Assembly: GCF_932276165.1 (NCBI RefSeq)
Contig: NC_064001.1
Coordinates: 9,679,501 to 9,743,500, forward strand
DNA from: Plutella xylostella
Taxonomy: Eukaryota; Arthropoda; Insecta; Lepidoptera; Plutellidae
DNA length: 64,000 bases
Direction: 5' to 3'
Positions 1 to 12,303 of the stretch are shown one piece after another; position 1 is the stretch's first letter; every line of letters starts with the position of its first letter. Below the pieces are notes generated by a model. It made no database searches, had not been told where the DNA came from, and saw only the letters and a list, made by a program, of their open reading frames with translations. Position numbers and translations under genes: made by a program.

Positions 1-106
1 AGTCATGTCAGCGCAGCCACAGGCAGAATTCACAGATTTAATCCGATCACATATACCGTGTATTCAAATGCAGGTAACCTAATTTATAATTGACTATTCG
101 CAGTAG

Positions 107-3100
107 GTGAATGCGAGAAGCTGCCGCTGACCCCGCTGCGTCCGAAGGTGAACTCCATCTTCCATCTGTTCGGGGAGTGGCTGTTCGAGGCCGCACTCAT
201 AGGGACCCAGCCCGCCAGCAGTCAACGTGAGTTTGTACTGAAGAGACATTTACACAGCCCACATTGCCCACAGCGCTGGATTTGAGCTGTAAAATACCTG
301 ACTTGAGAGTGAAACGAGTGGTGCTATAGTTTTGTCGTTTTAGCTGTTTGGCTAGTACGCTCAGAGACGTCACTCTGTGACTCACTGTTGGAGCTCCGTT
401 TCTCGCTTTCTCATATACTAGCACGACATTAAGTACAAAACACGGAACGCTGACAAGAGATTTAAGATATTTATAAATACTGTTTTCTATATTCTGTTTC
501 TGATTTAAGATTAGACTGAAACAATGCAATATTATGTATTTCAGCGCGAGCAGAAGGCACGCCGCCGCCATCTTCACTGGGCGACGTGCCACCGCCCAAG
601 ATCAACATGATGAGCTATCAGCCAGGTATTTGGAAGTAATTCTATGATATAATATTGTCCTCTTGTTGTAGAGGGAAAGATATATCAGATCGGCGGAGCG
701 CGATTAGCCAAGTGATGATTAGTATAAAGTTTGTCAATCACGATAATTTCGATACCTACTTAAGTTTTGAAGAAATCTGGTGATCACTGGGTGATGAAGG
801 CTAAGGAGTACTTATGCTTTTTAGGAGAGGAGTAGGAGTTCTAAGGCTTTTTGGAAAAGGTTATTATTCTTATCTTCTTGCGAGCCAGTGTCGTGAAAAA
901 AGAAGCAACTTTGGTAGCATCCTGGTTGCCCTGGATTAAATCTCATCTATTGATGCATGACATACATTTCCCATTTCAGGTCGGGCCGAAGCCCTAGGTA
1001 CTCTCTGCCGGGTGCTCTGCTCCAAGCAGTGCGGCGAGGAGGTGTTGGCCGCCTACCTGGCTCGGTGCTACGCGGCCATACACCGCGGGCTGAGGGACCC
1101 CGCTACTGCTGCCGCCGTTGTGTTGAACGCGCATGATATCTTCCGGTGAGTTATGCGGGCCTGGTACTTTTGTTGAAAGTGTGACGCGACAACTGAAAAA
1201 AAATAGAATCGCAGTTTGTGGCACCCCGCTACTGCATCGCCCGTTGGCATATGATACCTTCCGGTGAGTTATGCAGGCCTGGTACTTTTGATGGAGTTGT
1301 AATATGAAAAGTTGGAAAATAATTAAATAACGTGGCTTGAGGGACCCCGCTACTGTACCGGGCGTTAATATGATACCTTCCGGTGAGTTATGTATTCCTG
1401 GTACCTTCGTTGGAGTTGTGGGGTCAGGCCGAAGGCCTAGGCACTCTCTGCCGGGTGCTCTGCTCCAAGCAGTGTGGCGAGGAAGTGTTGGCCGCCTACC
1501 TGGCCCGGTGCTACGCGGCCATACACCGCGGGCTGAGGGACCCCGCTACTGCAGCCGCCGTTGTGTTGAACGCACATGATATCTTCCGGTGAGTTATGCG
1601 AGCCTGGTATTTTTTTAGAATTGTTATAAAAAGAATACAGGGAAGTTAGTATATGGGTGTTCTAATGAACGGTTTTATATTCTACTTGTGAACCCATCCA
1701 TAGATTAGCTTACTGAGAGAGATTGCTTTGGAAAAATTGTTAATAACGTAAAAAAATCAACATTGGTAAGCAAATCCATAGAAACCGGACGTAAAGGCAC
1801 ACAATATAATCCAATACAAGTTTTTGAATATGTCCGTGTTTTATGGTTTGATCCAATAAAGTTTTTATGCCCTCTTTGCACAAATATTGTTTATATTCCT
1901 ATTATTCCAGACAAGACCTAGACGGCGTGCTAGTGCTTGTGCCAGACTTCATCTACGCACTAGAGAGGATTCTCCCCGAGCGGGAACCGAAGCTAGAATG
2001 CGGTTCCATAGACAAGAGAGAGCTGCGGAAGGCCGCCATTAGCCTTCTACTGTCTATGGTCGCCTTTCCTTACCACTATAGAGGACTGCCCATTCCGGAG
2101 TTCCCTGGATCTAATGACAAGTGAGTGATTTTGCCCCTTTTTGCAACATACTGAGAGTAAATAATTGTATATGCAATAGGGGTGCATGAAAATCAATCAG
2201 TGACTGACGTTTATATACGATAAGCTAATCCTTTCACAACATCGGCAAAAGCTCTTATGTTTTTCAATAACACGCTAAGAAGAAGAATATGGCAGCAGAG
2301 CTTCCAGAGGCTGTTGCATCCATTAATATAGACCTAAATGCAATTTCAAACTGGAGTAAAAATCATGGGCTCAAAGTGAACCCCAACAAAACCCAAGTGA
2401 TTCTTATAGGCAGTTCACGATTGATCTCCAACAACAACTTGCAGAATATTCCACCTATATTATTCGATGGAGTTCAAATTCCGTTCAGTGATACTGTTAA
2501 AAACCTTGGAATTTTATTGGACAAGTTTTTTACATGGGGCCCTCAGATGGAGGCCGTTAGCCGGAAGATTTTTGCGTCAGCAAGGTTCACTTAAAAGGTT
2601 GCGTAATTTTCTACCTACTTCCACCAAGATCGCGTTAGCACAATCACTTCTCCTCCCTGTTCTTGACTACGCCGATGCCAGCTATCCTGATCTCACCGAG
2701 GAGCAACTAAACAAACTTGAGCGTCTTCAAAACTTTTGTATACGGTTCATATTTGGCGTAAGAAAATATGACCACATCTCCGAATACCGTACTAAACTCA
2801 AGTGGCTCCCAATTCGCTTTCGCCGGAATACCCACATTCTTTCACTTCTTTACTCTGTACTGTTCAATCCATGTACCCCAGCATACCTGAAGGAGCGTTT
2901 TGGGATGCGTTGCTCTACCCACAGCTGTACCCTTCGTTCATCGCAGAATCTCAGGCTGAACATCCCTGAACATAAAACTAAATTCTACAGCGAATCTTTT
3001 ACTGTCCAGGCCACATTGTTGTGGAATGATTTACCCACACATATCAGACTTGCGCCTTCGCTAGCATCATTTAAATCCCTGCTGAATAAGCACTACAATA

Positions 3101-6100
3101 AATTATTATCTTTGCCAGAATAATATTTATTTATAATATATTATATATTTAAAAGTATGTATATATTTAAGTATATAAGTATGTTGTATGTAGTTTATAT
3201 TACCTATTACTAGGTATAGATTAGGTATCATTTTATATAATTGTTAATTTTTCCTTTTATAAGTTATGTTTGTAATTTTTTGCACTTTCCCCTTTTCTTT
3301 TGTATAATTTCTCTCCTCCGAGGTAGTCTGGAAGAAATTACTCTTAGGGTGGATTCGTTCAAACATCACGTTACACGAGAATAACTATACCGGAATTAAA
3401 ATTATACGCGAGTAAATATCTAGGATAAGTACATTTGCATTCTACCAAGTTATACCATGATTAAATTGAATAAACGAGGAACGAAACTGTAATGCAACTA
3501 AAATAAAAATAGCTGCGTTTCAAAGCATGCAATAGAAATGACATGCCAACTTAGTTTGAATGGATTATAAAAGTATGAAATTGTTTATGTTTTAATATTT
3601 TATTCGCTGTTGTTATTCTGAGACTTTGCCTTTTAACGTACTTTTGTTTATGTTTTGACAGATGTGTTTATATGTCATTATGACGGTTTTCTAATCAGCT
3701 GATGTGCTGCCGCCATTACAAAATTACTCTCGGATAAGCTCGTTACACGGTCAATTTTGGCGGTATAACATTTTATTCTTGGGATAAGCTAGTTATCTTG
3801 GTTTCAGGTTTGGTAGAATGCAAAATCTGCTTACTCGCGAGTAACTGGTAGTTTACTCGTGAGTAAATAGTTACTCGACGTTGGCCGAATCCGCCCTTAG
3901 TAATAAGGCCGCCATTTGTACCGTCTATGTTGTGCATATTCAATTGTAATTTCTGTGTTTGTGTGCAATAAAGAATTATCTATCTATCTATCTATGGTAC
4001 ATAGACAGCCCTTAAAACTGATTCGTCCATGTCAGTTTTCGGCCGTAAGAGCTCACTTAGAAAGGAAATAATTATTATCATTATCATCGTCTCCTATTAC
4101 AGCAGCGGCACAAACGTGCTAGCCAGCGGTCGCATATCCCTCCTATGCGTCGGGGCAGTGGGCGCAGAGACCGAGGACGCCCTAGCGGCGCCACTGTTGG
4201 GTGCTCTGTACTTGTGTGTGCGCCACGCCGCGCCCACTACGCCGCGATTGGCCGCTTCTAACTCGCACCACACCGACTATAAAGGTATGCGCTCCTGGTA
4301 GATTAGGACGAGTGGATGGCGCAGTGGTTAGCTGGCTGCTATGTGGAGGGTCCCGTGTTTGATGTTTGGTCGGGGCGGAGGTTTGTCTTCCAGTCTTGGA
4401 GGAGGTCTATGTCCTGCAGTGGAATTGTGTGTTTGATTATTATGTATTGGATGGATGAGAAGGGCTGAGGACAGAGTGATGAGGCTCTCTTTGGGAGAGG
4501 TCTATGGATGTCTAGTGGGTGGTGGTTAGATGATCATGATTGGCCAAAAGGTCTCTTAGACTCTACAAAGACCAAGACACGTCACAGCAATAAGTATGCA
4601 ACGATTTTCGTGGTAATATTTTTGAGATTCATTTATCACGCTGTGTAAATTGCTAATTTTGTCTTCTTAAAGTTCAAATTACACAGTTATACATTCGCTG
4701 TGTCGATGCAATCATTCACTTCCATAAAACACGGCTCATATTTTTTGTTGCGAAACATTCCACTTCAATCTTACACCTCGCTACTCGACGGTTCAACAAT
4801 ACCAGAGTACCTACTATAGCTATTAAGGAACTGTAAACTGCCTGAAACTCTAACTGGCCATAGAAAAAATCATCTTTACCCTGTAAAAGAGCAAGCAAAA
4901 GTACCAGGACAACATAGCTACTAAGCACCTCTCCCACTCAGCCCGGTCGGAGAGCGGCGGCAGTGTGGGCGGCAGTGACGGCAGTTCCCTTGACGACCTG
5001 ACAGCCGACGTTAGGGACCTAGACCCGACATCGCCTGTTTTTGGTACGCTACTTTTCATTTTATTTTTTGTTTATTTGACATACTTTAATCAGGCAAGGC
5101 AAGTTATGGTATGGCTGAATCATAGTCTTGCTTGGTTACAGTTAGTCTGATTTAGATGGCACGATTCAGATTATTACAGATATTCTCTATATTTTTTAAT
5201 GTCGGATTTTTGTAAATTATGCCTTCTAAATCAAGCTATTATTGTACGTTGTGGTGTATATGAATAATTTAGCCTTAAATACACTACAATTCATTTACTA
5301 TCATATTTGAATGTTGATGTTGTGTTTAGTTTTTTTTTTGCATCCATTTTCAATTCACATTTTTAGCTCTACTTTCAAATGCACTTTCATAATCAATATC
5401 AAACGTATTAAGTAACTAATAAGTGTTTAGATGTATACTAATTTTTATCTATGTACTGTTGTGCTAGCCTAACTCTAACTAACTCTAAACCCTAACACCA
5501 CAGCAATAAATATTAAAACCACAATTGAAATATTCCAGGGGCGGCTTTAGTAGTCCGCGCGACGTATCTAGTCTGTCACAGACTGATATCGTCGTGGAAG
5601 GGAGACCTGCAAGTGTCATTGGCCGCACTGGAACTGCTGTCTGGACTCGCCAAGTTGCATTCTGCTAAGCCAGGTATGAAAATATTGTTAGAAAGATGTG
5701 GGATGCGTGTAATGTTTGTAAAAATAGATTTCGCTAGATTACATTAAAAGAGTGTAATGTTTGTAACAATAGATTTAGCTAAATGTTGATTAAAATGTGA
5801 ACTCTCTCTCTCTGTTTTCCGCTGTCTTGAAAAGAGTTCGTGATCGGTAAGTTGTTTATCTATGCCTTTATTTGCCTTATAACCTACTTATAATAATTAT
5901 TTTACTCTTTAGGATATAGTAAAATGCCCCAACTGCATAAGTCGGTCGTGTGTACATAAACTTTTATATTGGTCTTTACGTGTTTCCTAGTGTTAGGTTA
6001 GTGCCCCTTCAGAATTTCATAACGCGCTATAAGCTATAACAAGATCCATCTACACAATCATAAAATAACTATTTAGGTAATTCCATTTCCCACCATTTAA

Positions 6101-9100
6101 ATATAACCTCTACCCCCGACAGAAGCGATAGAACGCAAGCGCGCCGTCCGCTGGATATGCGACTACATCACCGTGCAGTGCGGCCGCCCGCCCCAGGCCC
6201 ACTCCAGAGACCTGCACTCTTGTGTGGTGGCCGCCTACTCGTGCCTGTCTTCTTGGCTGTGTCCCGCCTTGCTGGCCGATGCAGAGTGTCTGGGGACCTT
6301 GATGGAAGTGGTTGAGCTGGGGATTTCCGGGAGCAAGAGTCAAGGTAAGCTCCTTGGATTCTATGAGACCCTGGTACTTAAATTCTTAAGCTCGGATTCT
6401 GAAGGTTTATAATCGTGCCTGACTTCATTGCTGCTGTGTCCAGCCATCAAGGTAAGCTCCTAAAGGTTTCTTGTGCCCTGGTACTTTAACACTCTCGAGA
6501 CCTGCACTCGTGTGTGGTGGCCGCCTACTCGTGCCTGTCGTCGTGGCTGTGTCCGGCGATATTGGCGGACGCAGAGTGTCTGGGGACTCTGATGGAAGTG
6601 GTGGAACTGGGGATTTCTGGGAGCAAGAGTCAAGGTAAGCTCCTGGGACTTTATAAAGCCCTGGTACTTAAAGGCGTAGCTCTAGGTATGTTCATCAGCA
6701 TTATATTCGTTCTGACTTCATTAGCTGCTGTGTCCAGCTGTCAAGGTAAGCTCCTAAAGGTTTTTTGTGCCCTGGTACTTTAATTCTCGCTTTAATCGGG
6801 AGACCTGCACTCGTGTGTGGTGGCCGCCTACTCGTGCCTGTCTTCATGGCTGTGTCCGGCGTTACTGGCGGACGCAGAGTGTCTGGGGACCTTGATGGAA
6901 GTGGTGGAGCTGGGGATTTCTGGGAGTAAAAGTCAAGGTAAGCTCCTAGGGGTTTATGGTGCCCTGGTACTTAAACTCGTAGCTCTAGGTATTTTCTTTA
7001 GCTTTATACTGGTGTCTGTTTTCCTTGCTGCTGTGTCCAGCTGTACAGGTAAGCTCCCAAGGTTTTTTGTGCCTTGGTACTTTAATACTCGCTTTAAAAC
7101 TCTCGAGACCCCTACTCGTGTGTGGTGGCCGCCTACTCGTGTCTGTCTTCATGGCTGTGCCCGGCGTTACTGGCGGACGCAGAGTGTCTGGGGACTCTGA
7201 TGGAAGTGGTGGAGTTGGGGATTTCTGGGAGCAAGAGTCAAGGTAAGCTTCTAGGGGTTTATGGTGCCCTGGTACTTAAACTCGTAGCTCTAGGTATATT
7301 CGTTAGGTTTGTACTCGTGCCTGATTTCAAAACTGCTGTGTCCAGCTGTCAAGGTAAGCTCCTAAAGGTTTCTTGTGCCCAGGTACTTTAACACTCGCGC
7401 AACCTTCACTAGTGTGTGGTGGCCGCCTACTCGTGTCTGTCTTCCTGGTTGTGTCCGGCGTTACTGGCCGACGCAGAGTGTCTGGGGACCTTGATGGAGG
7501 TGGTTGAGCTGGGCATTTCTGGGAGTAAAAGTCAAGGTAAGCTTCTAGGGGTTTATGGTGCCCTGGTACATCTCTATACAATTTTCTGACATTATGGCTA
7601 TGTCTGCCCTTGTTGGTGGATGTAGATAGTGCCTGCATGGGGACCAATGGTGGAACTTATATGCTATATTGTGAATTTCTTCCCCAGGCAAGCCCGGAGA
7701 GCCGCCTAAGATGAAACACGAAAAAGAACTGAAACCCGTCTCTATGAGGGTGCGGGACGCCGCCGAGTCACTGCTCATGCTCATTGTGGAACAGGTTAGA
7801 GGATAATTATTTTTTAATTATCGTCAATAAATCTGCAGGAAAGAAACCGGATAAAGTATTCACTGGCTAAGCGGATAAATAATTAGTTCAGCTCTAGTGT
7901 TATTCACTGACACGCTAAGAAGAAAATAATTAAACATTGAGATGCAGGGTACAGCAAAGGAGCCCCATCGAAAGAGGTATCAGCTGTTGATGTTATTACA
8001 ACAGGCGCACCCTGAGTAGTTTGTGACTGTTTCATCACGGTAACAAATCCTAGTCTAGCTCTCGTGTTCTTCTCGTATCGATGTCATCAACACTTTAAAA
8101 TTAAACTCTAACCAGCTAACTAAAGTCCTCAATCCCGCAGCAATACCTAAGCTCCGGGGCTCGCTGTAGACTGGACGAGCGCTGGTTAGCTTCGCTTGGA
8201 CACACTAATCTGAGACACTACGTGGTGGATGGGTCAATACTGCTGACGCTGCTTGAAGAGCCACTGGCTAATAGCCAGGAGCCGCAGCCTACGCTTATTG
8301 GTAAGTTTATTAGGTACCTATGGTAGATAGTTTTCATCATCATCGTTAGTTATTGAAAAAAAACAAAATCTCATTTGTTTTTATAGATTCTCTCGAGCGC
8401 TCAGAATATAATAGACTAGAATAGAAGAATAATTATGTTTTTTATCGATTAGCGATTCGATTCCGCTCGGCCATTTAATGTTCCCGCGAGCTTCGCTTCG
8501 CCTTAAAAAGTTTTCCAGTGGGAATTTCGTGATAAAAAGTAGCCTTTGTTCTTTCTCGGGGTCTAGACCATATTTATTCCCAATTACTCGCATTTATTAT
8601 ATTATTTAGGAAGTTAGGATTAGGATTTTACCCAAATTTTTCATGTACCTATTAGGTACATGGATTTTATTATAAAGATCGTAATTCACTCCTCTAATCA
8701 CAATTCTAATAACCCCATAATCAACCCCACAGTGATAGCCCGCTCCAGCTGGGGCCGCTACGCGTGGTCGCTCTGCTCGCGGGGCGCCCCACGCTCGGCC
8801 ACGCGCGGCGGCGGAGGGTGTCCCCGGCCCGTGGACATGGGCCCCGCGCCGCCGCCGCCGCGCCGCACCGTGCTGCCGCTGCCGCCGTCGCCGCCTTGCG
8901 CCACGTGAGTGCTCCTATTATTTTATGCGCGCCTGGTAGTTTGAACAGGATTAATAGGAATATTTTCATAGCGTGTGCGGTGATACGTGAGTGCTTCTGT
9001 CTGGTTATGCGAGCCTGTTACTTGCGAATGGTTTTATAGGAGATGATGATGTTTGGGAAAGAACTTTGAGCTTTGAGTAAGAAATTCTTCTTGTTTGCAT

Positions 9101-11978
9101 ATTTGCACTGAAGGAGGCTCTTGAAAGGAGCCTGCTGTGATGTTGTGAAAGCGTGCCTACTATAATAAATGAATAAAAGCGGGGAATATGGGGTGGCGGG
9201 TGTCCCAGGCCCGTGGACATGGGCCCCGCGCCGCCGCCGCCGCGCCGCACCGTGCTGCCGCTGCCGCCGTCGCCGCCTTGCGCCACGTGAGTGCTCCTGT
9301 GATGTTATGCGCGCCTGGTACTTTGAACAGGATTAATAGGAATATTTTCGTAGCGTGTGCGGTGATACGTGAGTGCTTCTGTCTGGTTATGCGAGCCTGG
9401 TACTTGCGAATGGTTTTATAGGAGATGATGATGTTTGGGAACTTTGAGCTTAGAGTAAGAAATTCTTCTTGTTTGCATATTTGCACTGAAGGAGGCTCTT
9501 GAAAGGAGCCTGCTGTGATGTTGTGAAAGCGTGCCTACTATAAGAGATTAATAAAAGCGGGTTATAAATGCGGGTTGGAGGGTGTCCCCGGCCCGTGGAC
9601 ATGGGCCCCGCGCCGCCGCCGCCGCGCCGCACCGTGCTGCCGCTGCCGCCGTCGCCGCCTTGCGCCACGTGAGTGCTCCTGTGGGCTTATGGGAGCCTGG
9701 TACTTGTAAATGGTTTTATAGGAGATGCTTTTTAGCGTGTGGATGATACGTGAGTGCTTCTCCCCCTGCTGTAAACCCCTTGTACTTCAGAAGCACTTGG
9801 ATTTCTGCTATGCAATGAAAGAGGCTCTTGAAAGGAGCCTGTTGTCTTGTTATGAAAGCCTGTGAAACACTAGGTCTGGACTAGCGTTTGTCACCACAGT
9901 GAAGGGATTCAATCAGATTATTATTATTGCTCGTAAAATGTACAATCTTCCTCACAACCCGATTCCCCTCTTCCAGCGACGCATCCTTCCCCCGCCTGGA
10001 CGCCGTCCTACGCCAGCTGAACGACCCGGCCGCGCCCGCGCTGTTCAAGATGCTGGAGCAGCAGGCCGCCGTGGAGCGCGCCGCCAGCCACGCGCCGCAC
10101 CAGGTGAGTCACTAGCGAGTCACTTGATGAGGATTCTTCCAACTACCAGGAGCATAGGGCCACCACAGAAGTTTCTGTTCTGGGATTCTTTTTATTTTAT
10201 TTTATTTATTTACGAATCCAACAGCGTAACTTAAATAACATAATTTTTAATATATGCACACAGTAAGGCCAATGATAGGATTCACAGGTAATGTAAAATA
10301 ATAAACATTATCACGGTCGGGTACCTGCACACTTACTACTTAATCTAATTTTATATTATATGCTACATAAGTAATTGAGTGACATTAGTGTTTTTGCCAA
10401 AGGCTGCGCTCAGATAAAATTAGTTAATAGACAATAATTGAAGAGAAAATTATATAGGTATCTAAATTATGATATGCAAAGGTAATCTACAAAAGGTGTC
10501 ATAGTTAGTACTCATAAGAAAGGATGGTGTTATGCAAAACTGTGGGAGGAAATCGTAGAACTGCAACATACTTGGAGAAAGGCTTATCCATATATTGTAC
10601 AAAAATATAAACTTTGTAAGTAATATTAATAATATACTTAGTAATAGGTATATACTTTATAAAAATAGTTAATATATAATAATAATAAAATAGTTAAAGG
10701 TAGGATATCTCGGCTCTGACAAATCATTCACTCTTGAACAGCATCATCTACAAGCATTTGGATTATATGGGATTTGAAAGTAGCTTTAGAACAGTTGAAA
10801 ATATCTATTTTAGAAAATAATTTATTGTATGTTCTCGTTAGCCTTGTAAGCACGGAGTTGGCTGCGTAGTTGGTGGAACAAAATGGGACTTGGAACAGAG
10901 GTGTGTGGCGAGTACGACGGCGCGGGGTGCAGTACCCGATGCGACCAAGCAGTTCGGGGCAGTCCACTACGTTACGTACAATGTCGTACAGCAGACTCAT
11001 GTCTAGAACTGTACGACGTTGGTCAAGTGTTAGGAGCCCGTTTTCACGACATCCGTCGCTATAGGATTTCACGGACTTCTTGAAACGGTAATTTAAGTGA
11101 TTGACAAAAATTCGTTGGATGCGCTCAAGTCTATTTTTGTAGATGACGTACTGGGGTGACCAAACGGGACACGCATACTCGAGTAAGCTTCGCACATACG
11201 CATAGTATACTATCTTAATAGTGTGAGGATTATTAAAGGGTTGGCATGTGCGCAGTACGAAGCCCAGATTTTTATAAGCTTTTACAGTAATAGCATCGAC
11301 ATGTTGATCAAATAGTAATTTATTATCAAGCAAAACACCTAGGTCCCTCACTACATTGACCCTATTTATTCGTCCCGATTCCGATTTTTAGATGGAGCAA
11401 TTTCTAACTTCTCCAGCCCGTGCACCAACAGACTACGCTATATCGACTAGCTATGCGTATCCAATAAAGCTACTTCATACAGTCCAATGATGTGCAGATT
11501 TGTAGAAACATCATCGGTCATCGGTACAACAGTATAGCCCTTCGCCCTTTGGCAACCTACATTGCCAATCGTGGTGACATTTTTACTCCTATACAGACCT
11601 GAGGCGGGCAAGCATAAATGCATAAAATTAGCTTGATACATAGGACTTTATAACATACAAGCTGTTCCCGCGCGCTTCGCTTCGCCGAGTTTTTCCGTGG
11701 GAATTCCGGGATAAAAAGTAGCCTATGTTCTTTCCCAAGGTCTAGACCGTATGAATACCAAATTTCATTCAAATCTGTTCAGTAGTTTTGGCGTGAAAGA
11801 GTAACAGACAGACAGACAGACACAGTTACTTTCGCATTTATAATATTAGTTAGGATATAACGTACGTTTGTTTCAGGAGCCTGAGGAATGCGTGCCCCCG
11901 GAGCCCGTCACTGAGTTCCAGACGGCAAGGCTCTTCCTCTCCAACTTCGGCTATCTCAACATCGGCGGGGATAAGAAG
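107..11978 (+). CDS. RALGAPB: Ral GTPase-activating protein subunit beta, exons of the helical-repeat part (5' end outside window)
   Basis: This is the non-catalytic beta subunit of the complex that stimulates GTP hydrolysis on RalA/RalB in the cytoplasm. It is expected to pair with a catalytic alpha subunit. Thirteen exons read in one continuous frame: 107-226, 545-625, 980-1145, 1911-2120, 4103-4284, 4942-5043, 5539-5673, 6123-6344, 7688-7794, 8141-8300, 8733-8904, 9977-10103 and 11877-11978. All have AG/GT borders and phases that close. Diagnostic stretches I recognise from animal RalGAP-beta are AHSRDLHSCVVAAYSC with VVELGISGSKS (exon 6123), PVSMRVRDAAES (exon 7688), and EFQTARLFLSNFGYLNIGG (exon 11877). 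The first exon here starts in phase 1, so roughly 500 N-terminal residues lie before base 1. Acceptor 4942 was chosen because the alternative AG at 4907 gives an in-frame stop. Three exons (980, 6123, 8733) carry tandem partial copies. Identity is secure; small exons could have been missed. Confidence 0.88.
1207..1589 (+). repeat. Three tandem partial copies of RalGAP-beta exon 980-1145
   Basis: Two short copies (about 1209-1290 and 1331-1406) hold only the last 50 or so bases of the exon plus donor and intron start. One long copy (1424-1589) covers nearly the whole exon and ends in the same ATCTTCCG/GTGAGTTATG donor. The only AG in front of the long copy (1423) puts it out of phase with the preceding exon, with an early stop, so it is more likely a pseudo-exon than an alternative exon. 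Confidence 0.8.
2280..3996 (+). mobile_element. 5'-truncated CR1/Jockey-type LINE with frameshifted reverse-transcriptase end
   Basis: The C-terminal part of a LINE reverse transcriptase reads from 2289 to 3123, with a frameshift near 2590 (2289-2594 in one frame, 2467-3123 in the next). Recognisable parts are the thumb/connection region around SNWSKNHGLKVNPNKTQ and the conserved NFCIRFIFGVRKYDHISEYR. A 3' UTR and a (TATC)n tail at about 3976-3995 follow. The fragment at 42431-43560 belongs to the same family. It lies in an intron of RalGAP-beta and is dead. Confidence 0.8.
3347..3896. mobile_element. Harbinger-like MITE inside the LINE 3' UTR
   Basis: The ends are imperfect inverted repeats starting GGGYGGATTCG. 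They are flanked by the 3-bp direct repeat TTA (3344-3346 and 3897-3899). The 550-bp body is non-coding and rich in 'actcgcgagtaa'-type palindromes. GGG ends with a TTA target are typical of PIF/Harbinger MITEs; that class is an inference. Confidence 0.7.
5044..6122 (+). other. RalGAP-beta introns flanking exon 5539-5673
   Basis: The two introns (5044-5538 and 5674-6122) are AT-rich. I see no coding, RNA or transposon signal in them. Confidence 0.5.
6370..7571 (+). repeat. Four-unit tandem array of the 3' part of RalGAP-beta exon 6123-6344
   Basis: Four copies of the last 135 bases of the exon lie at 6500-6634, 6803-6937, 7108-7242 and 7402-7536, spaced about 295-305 bp. Each encodes a near-identical 45-residue segment (VVAAYSCLSSWLCPA.. 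to ..ELGISGSKSQ) and ends in the CAAG/GTAAGC donor. Copies 2-4 begin right after an AG that leaves them in the same phase (1 in, 1 out) as the exon, so they would be frame-preserving cassettes. In the last copy the AG has become AA. Each unit also has a second donor-like TCAAG/GTAAGCTCC and two copies of the CCTGGTACTT motif. Confidence 0.85.
7795..8140 (+). other. RalGAP-beta intron
   Basis: This is an intron between exons 7688 and 8141. It holds a short stretch (about 7890-7935) resembling bases 2255-2285, possibly an old repeat. Nothing else was seen. Confidence 0.4.
8470..8605 (+). repeat. Short interspersed repeat typical of Lepidoptera, copy 1 (truncated)
   Basis: The repeat begins CCCGCGAGCTTCGCTTCGCC and continues with the 'gggataaaaagtagcc' and 'ggtctagacc' blocks shared with 11666-11858 and 62285-62472. 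It is probably a SINE or the 3' end of a LINE; the parent family is not determined. Confidence 0.65.
9195..9705 (+). repeat. Two tandem partial copies of RalGAP-beta exon 8733-8904
   Basis: The proline-rich 3' part of the exon plus its GCCAC/GTGAGT donor recurs at about 9195-9287 and 9576-9668. Each copy is followed by the same intron start, including the CCTGGTACTT motif (9314, 9396, 9696). Between copies a roughly 380-bp intron segment is also duplicated. The AG before the first copy is out of phase, so these look like pseudo-exons. Confidence 0.8.
10194..11390 (-). mobile_element. 5'-truncated LINE fragment (reverse-transcriptase C-terminus)
   Basis: A 207-residue reading frame (10728-11351) matches the region after the polymerase core of Jockey/CR1-type LINEs, with RDLGVLLDNKLLFDQHVD and SLLEYACPVWSPQY. 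The (AAAT)n-like tail lies at the low-coordinate end (10194-10215). It sits in a RalGAP-beta intron. Confidence 0.75.
11666..11858 (+). repeat. Short interspersed repeat typical of Lepidoptera, copy 2
   Basis: This is the most complete + copy, from CCCGCGCGCTTCGCTTCGCC to a (GACA)n stretch and 'tcgcatttataatatta'. It ends about 20 bp before the acceptor of exon 11877, so it may overlap the branch-point region of that intron. Confidence 0.7.
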
Positions 11979-12303
11979 GTACGACACCTTTACAGACCCT
12001 TTACTGCCAGTTTCAATAACTCTATCTACCGATGACTACTGACTAGAGCTTCTGAGGCGCTGGTAATAAAACCCACATCAATATTGAATGAACTGTATAC
12101 ATATATTAAAGTTATTATTTTATTGCACATGTGTTGGTCAGGGCGTACGATATATTGTGACTGATTCATACATTATGTGCATACAGCTACCTACATATTT
12201 GTATCGTACAGAGTTTCCACACATAAATACGATGCGACCTCGAAATAAACTTAGGTTGAGGTTGAGTAAAAGAGTTATGTTAGGTAAAGAATCTTGCTTT
12301 TAT

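Noticed and set aside
4908..4941. Earlier acceptor for the RalGAP-beta exon at 4942
   Set aside because: AAAAGTACCAG/GAC looks like the acceptor of exon 46242, but from the preceding phase it gives a stop after five codons. The CTCAG at 4941 fits the phase.
6370..7571. CRISPR-like or satellite array
   Set aside because: The 300-bp units are exon-intron copies with coding constraint, not short repeats with unique spacers.
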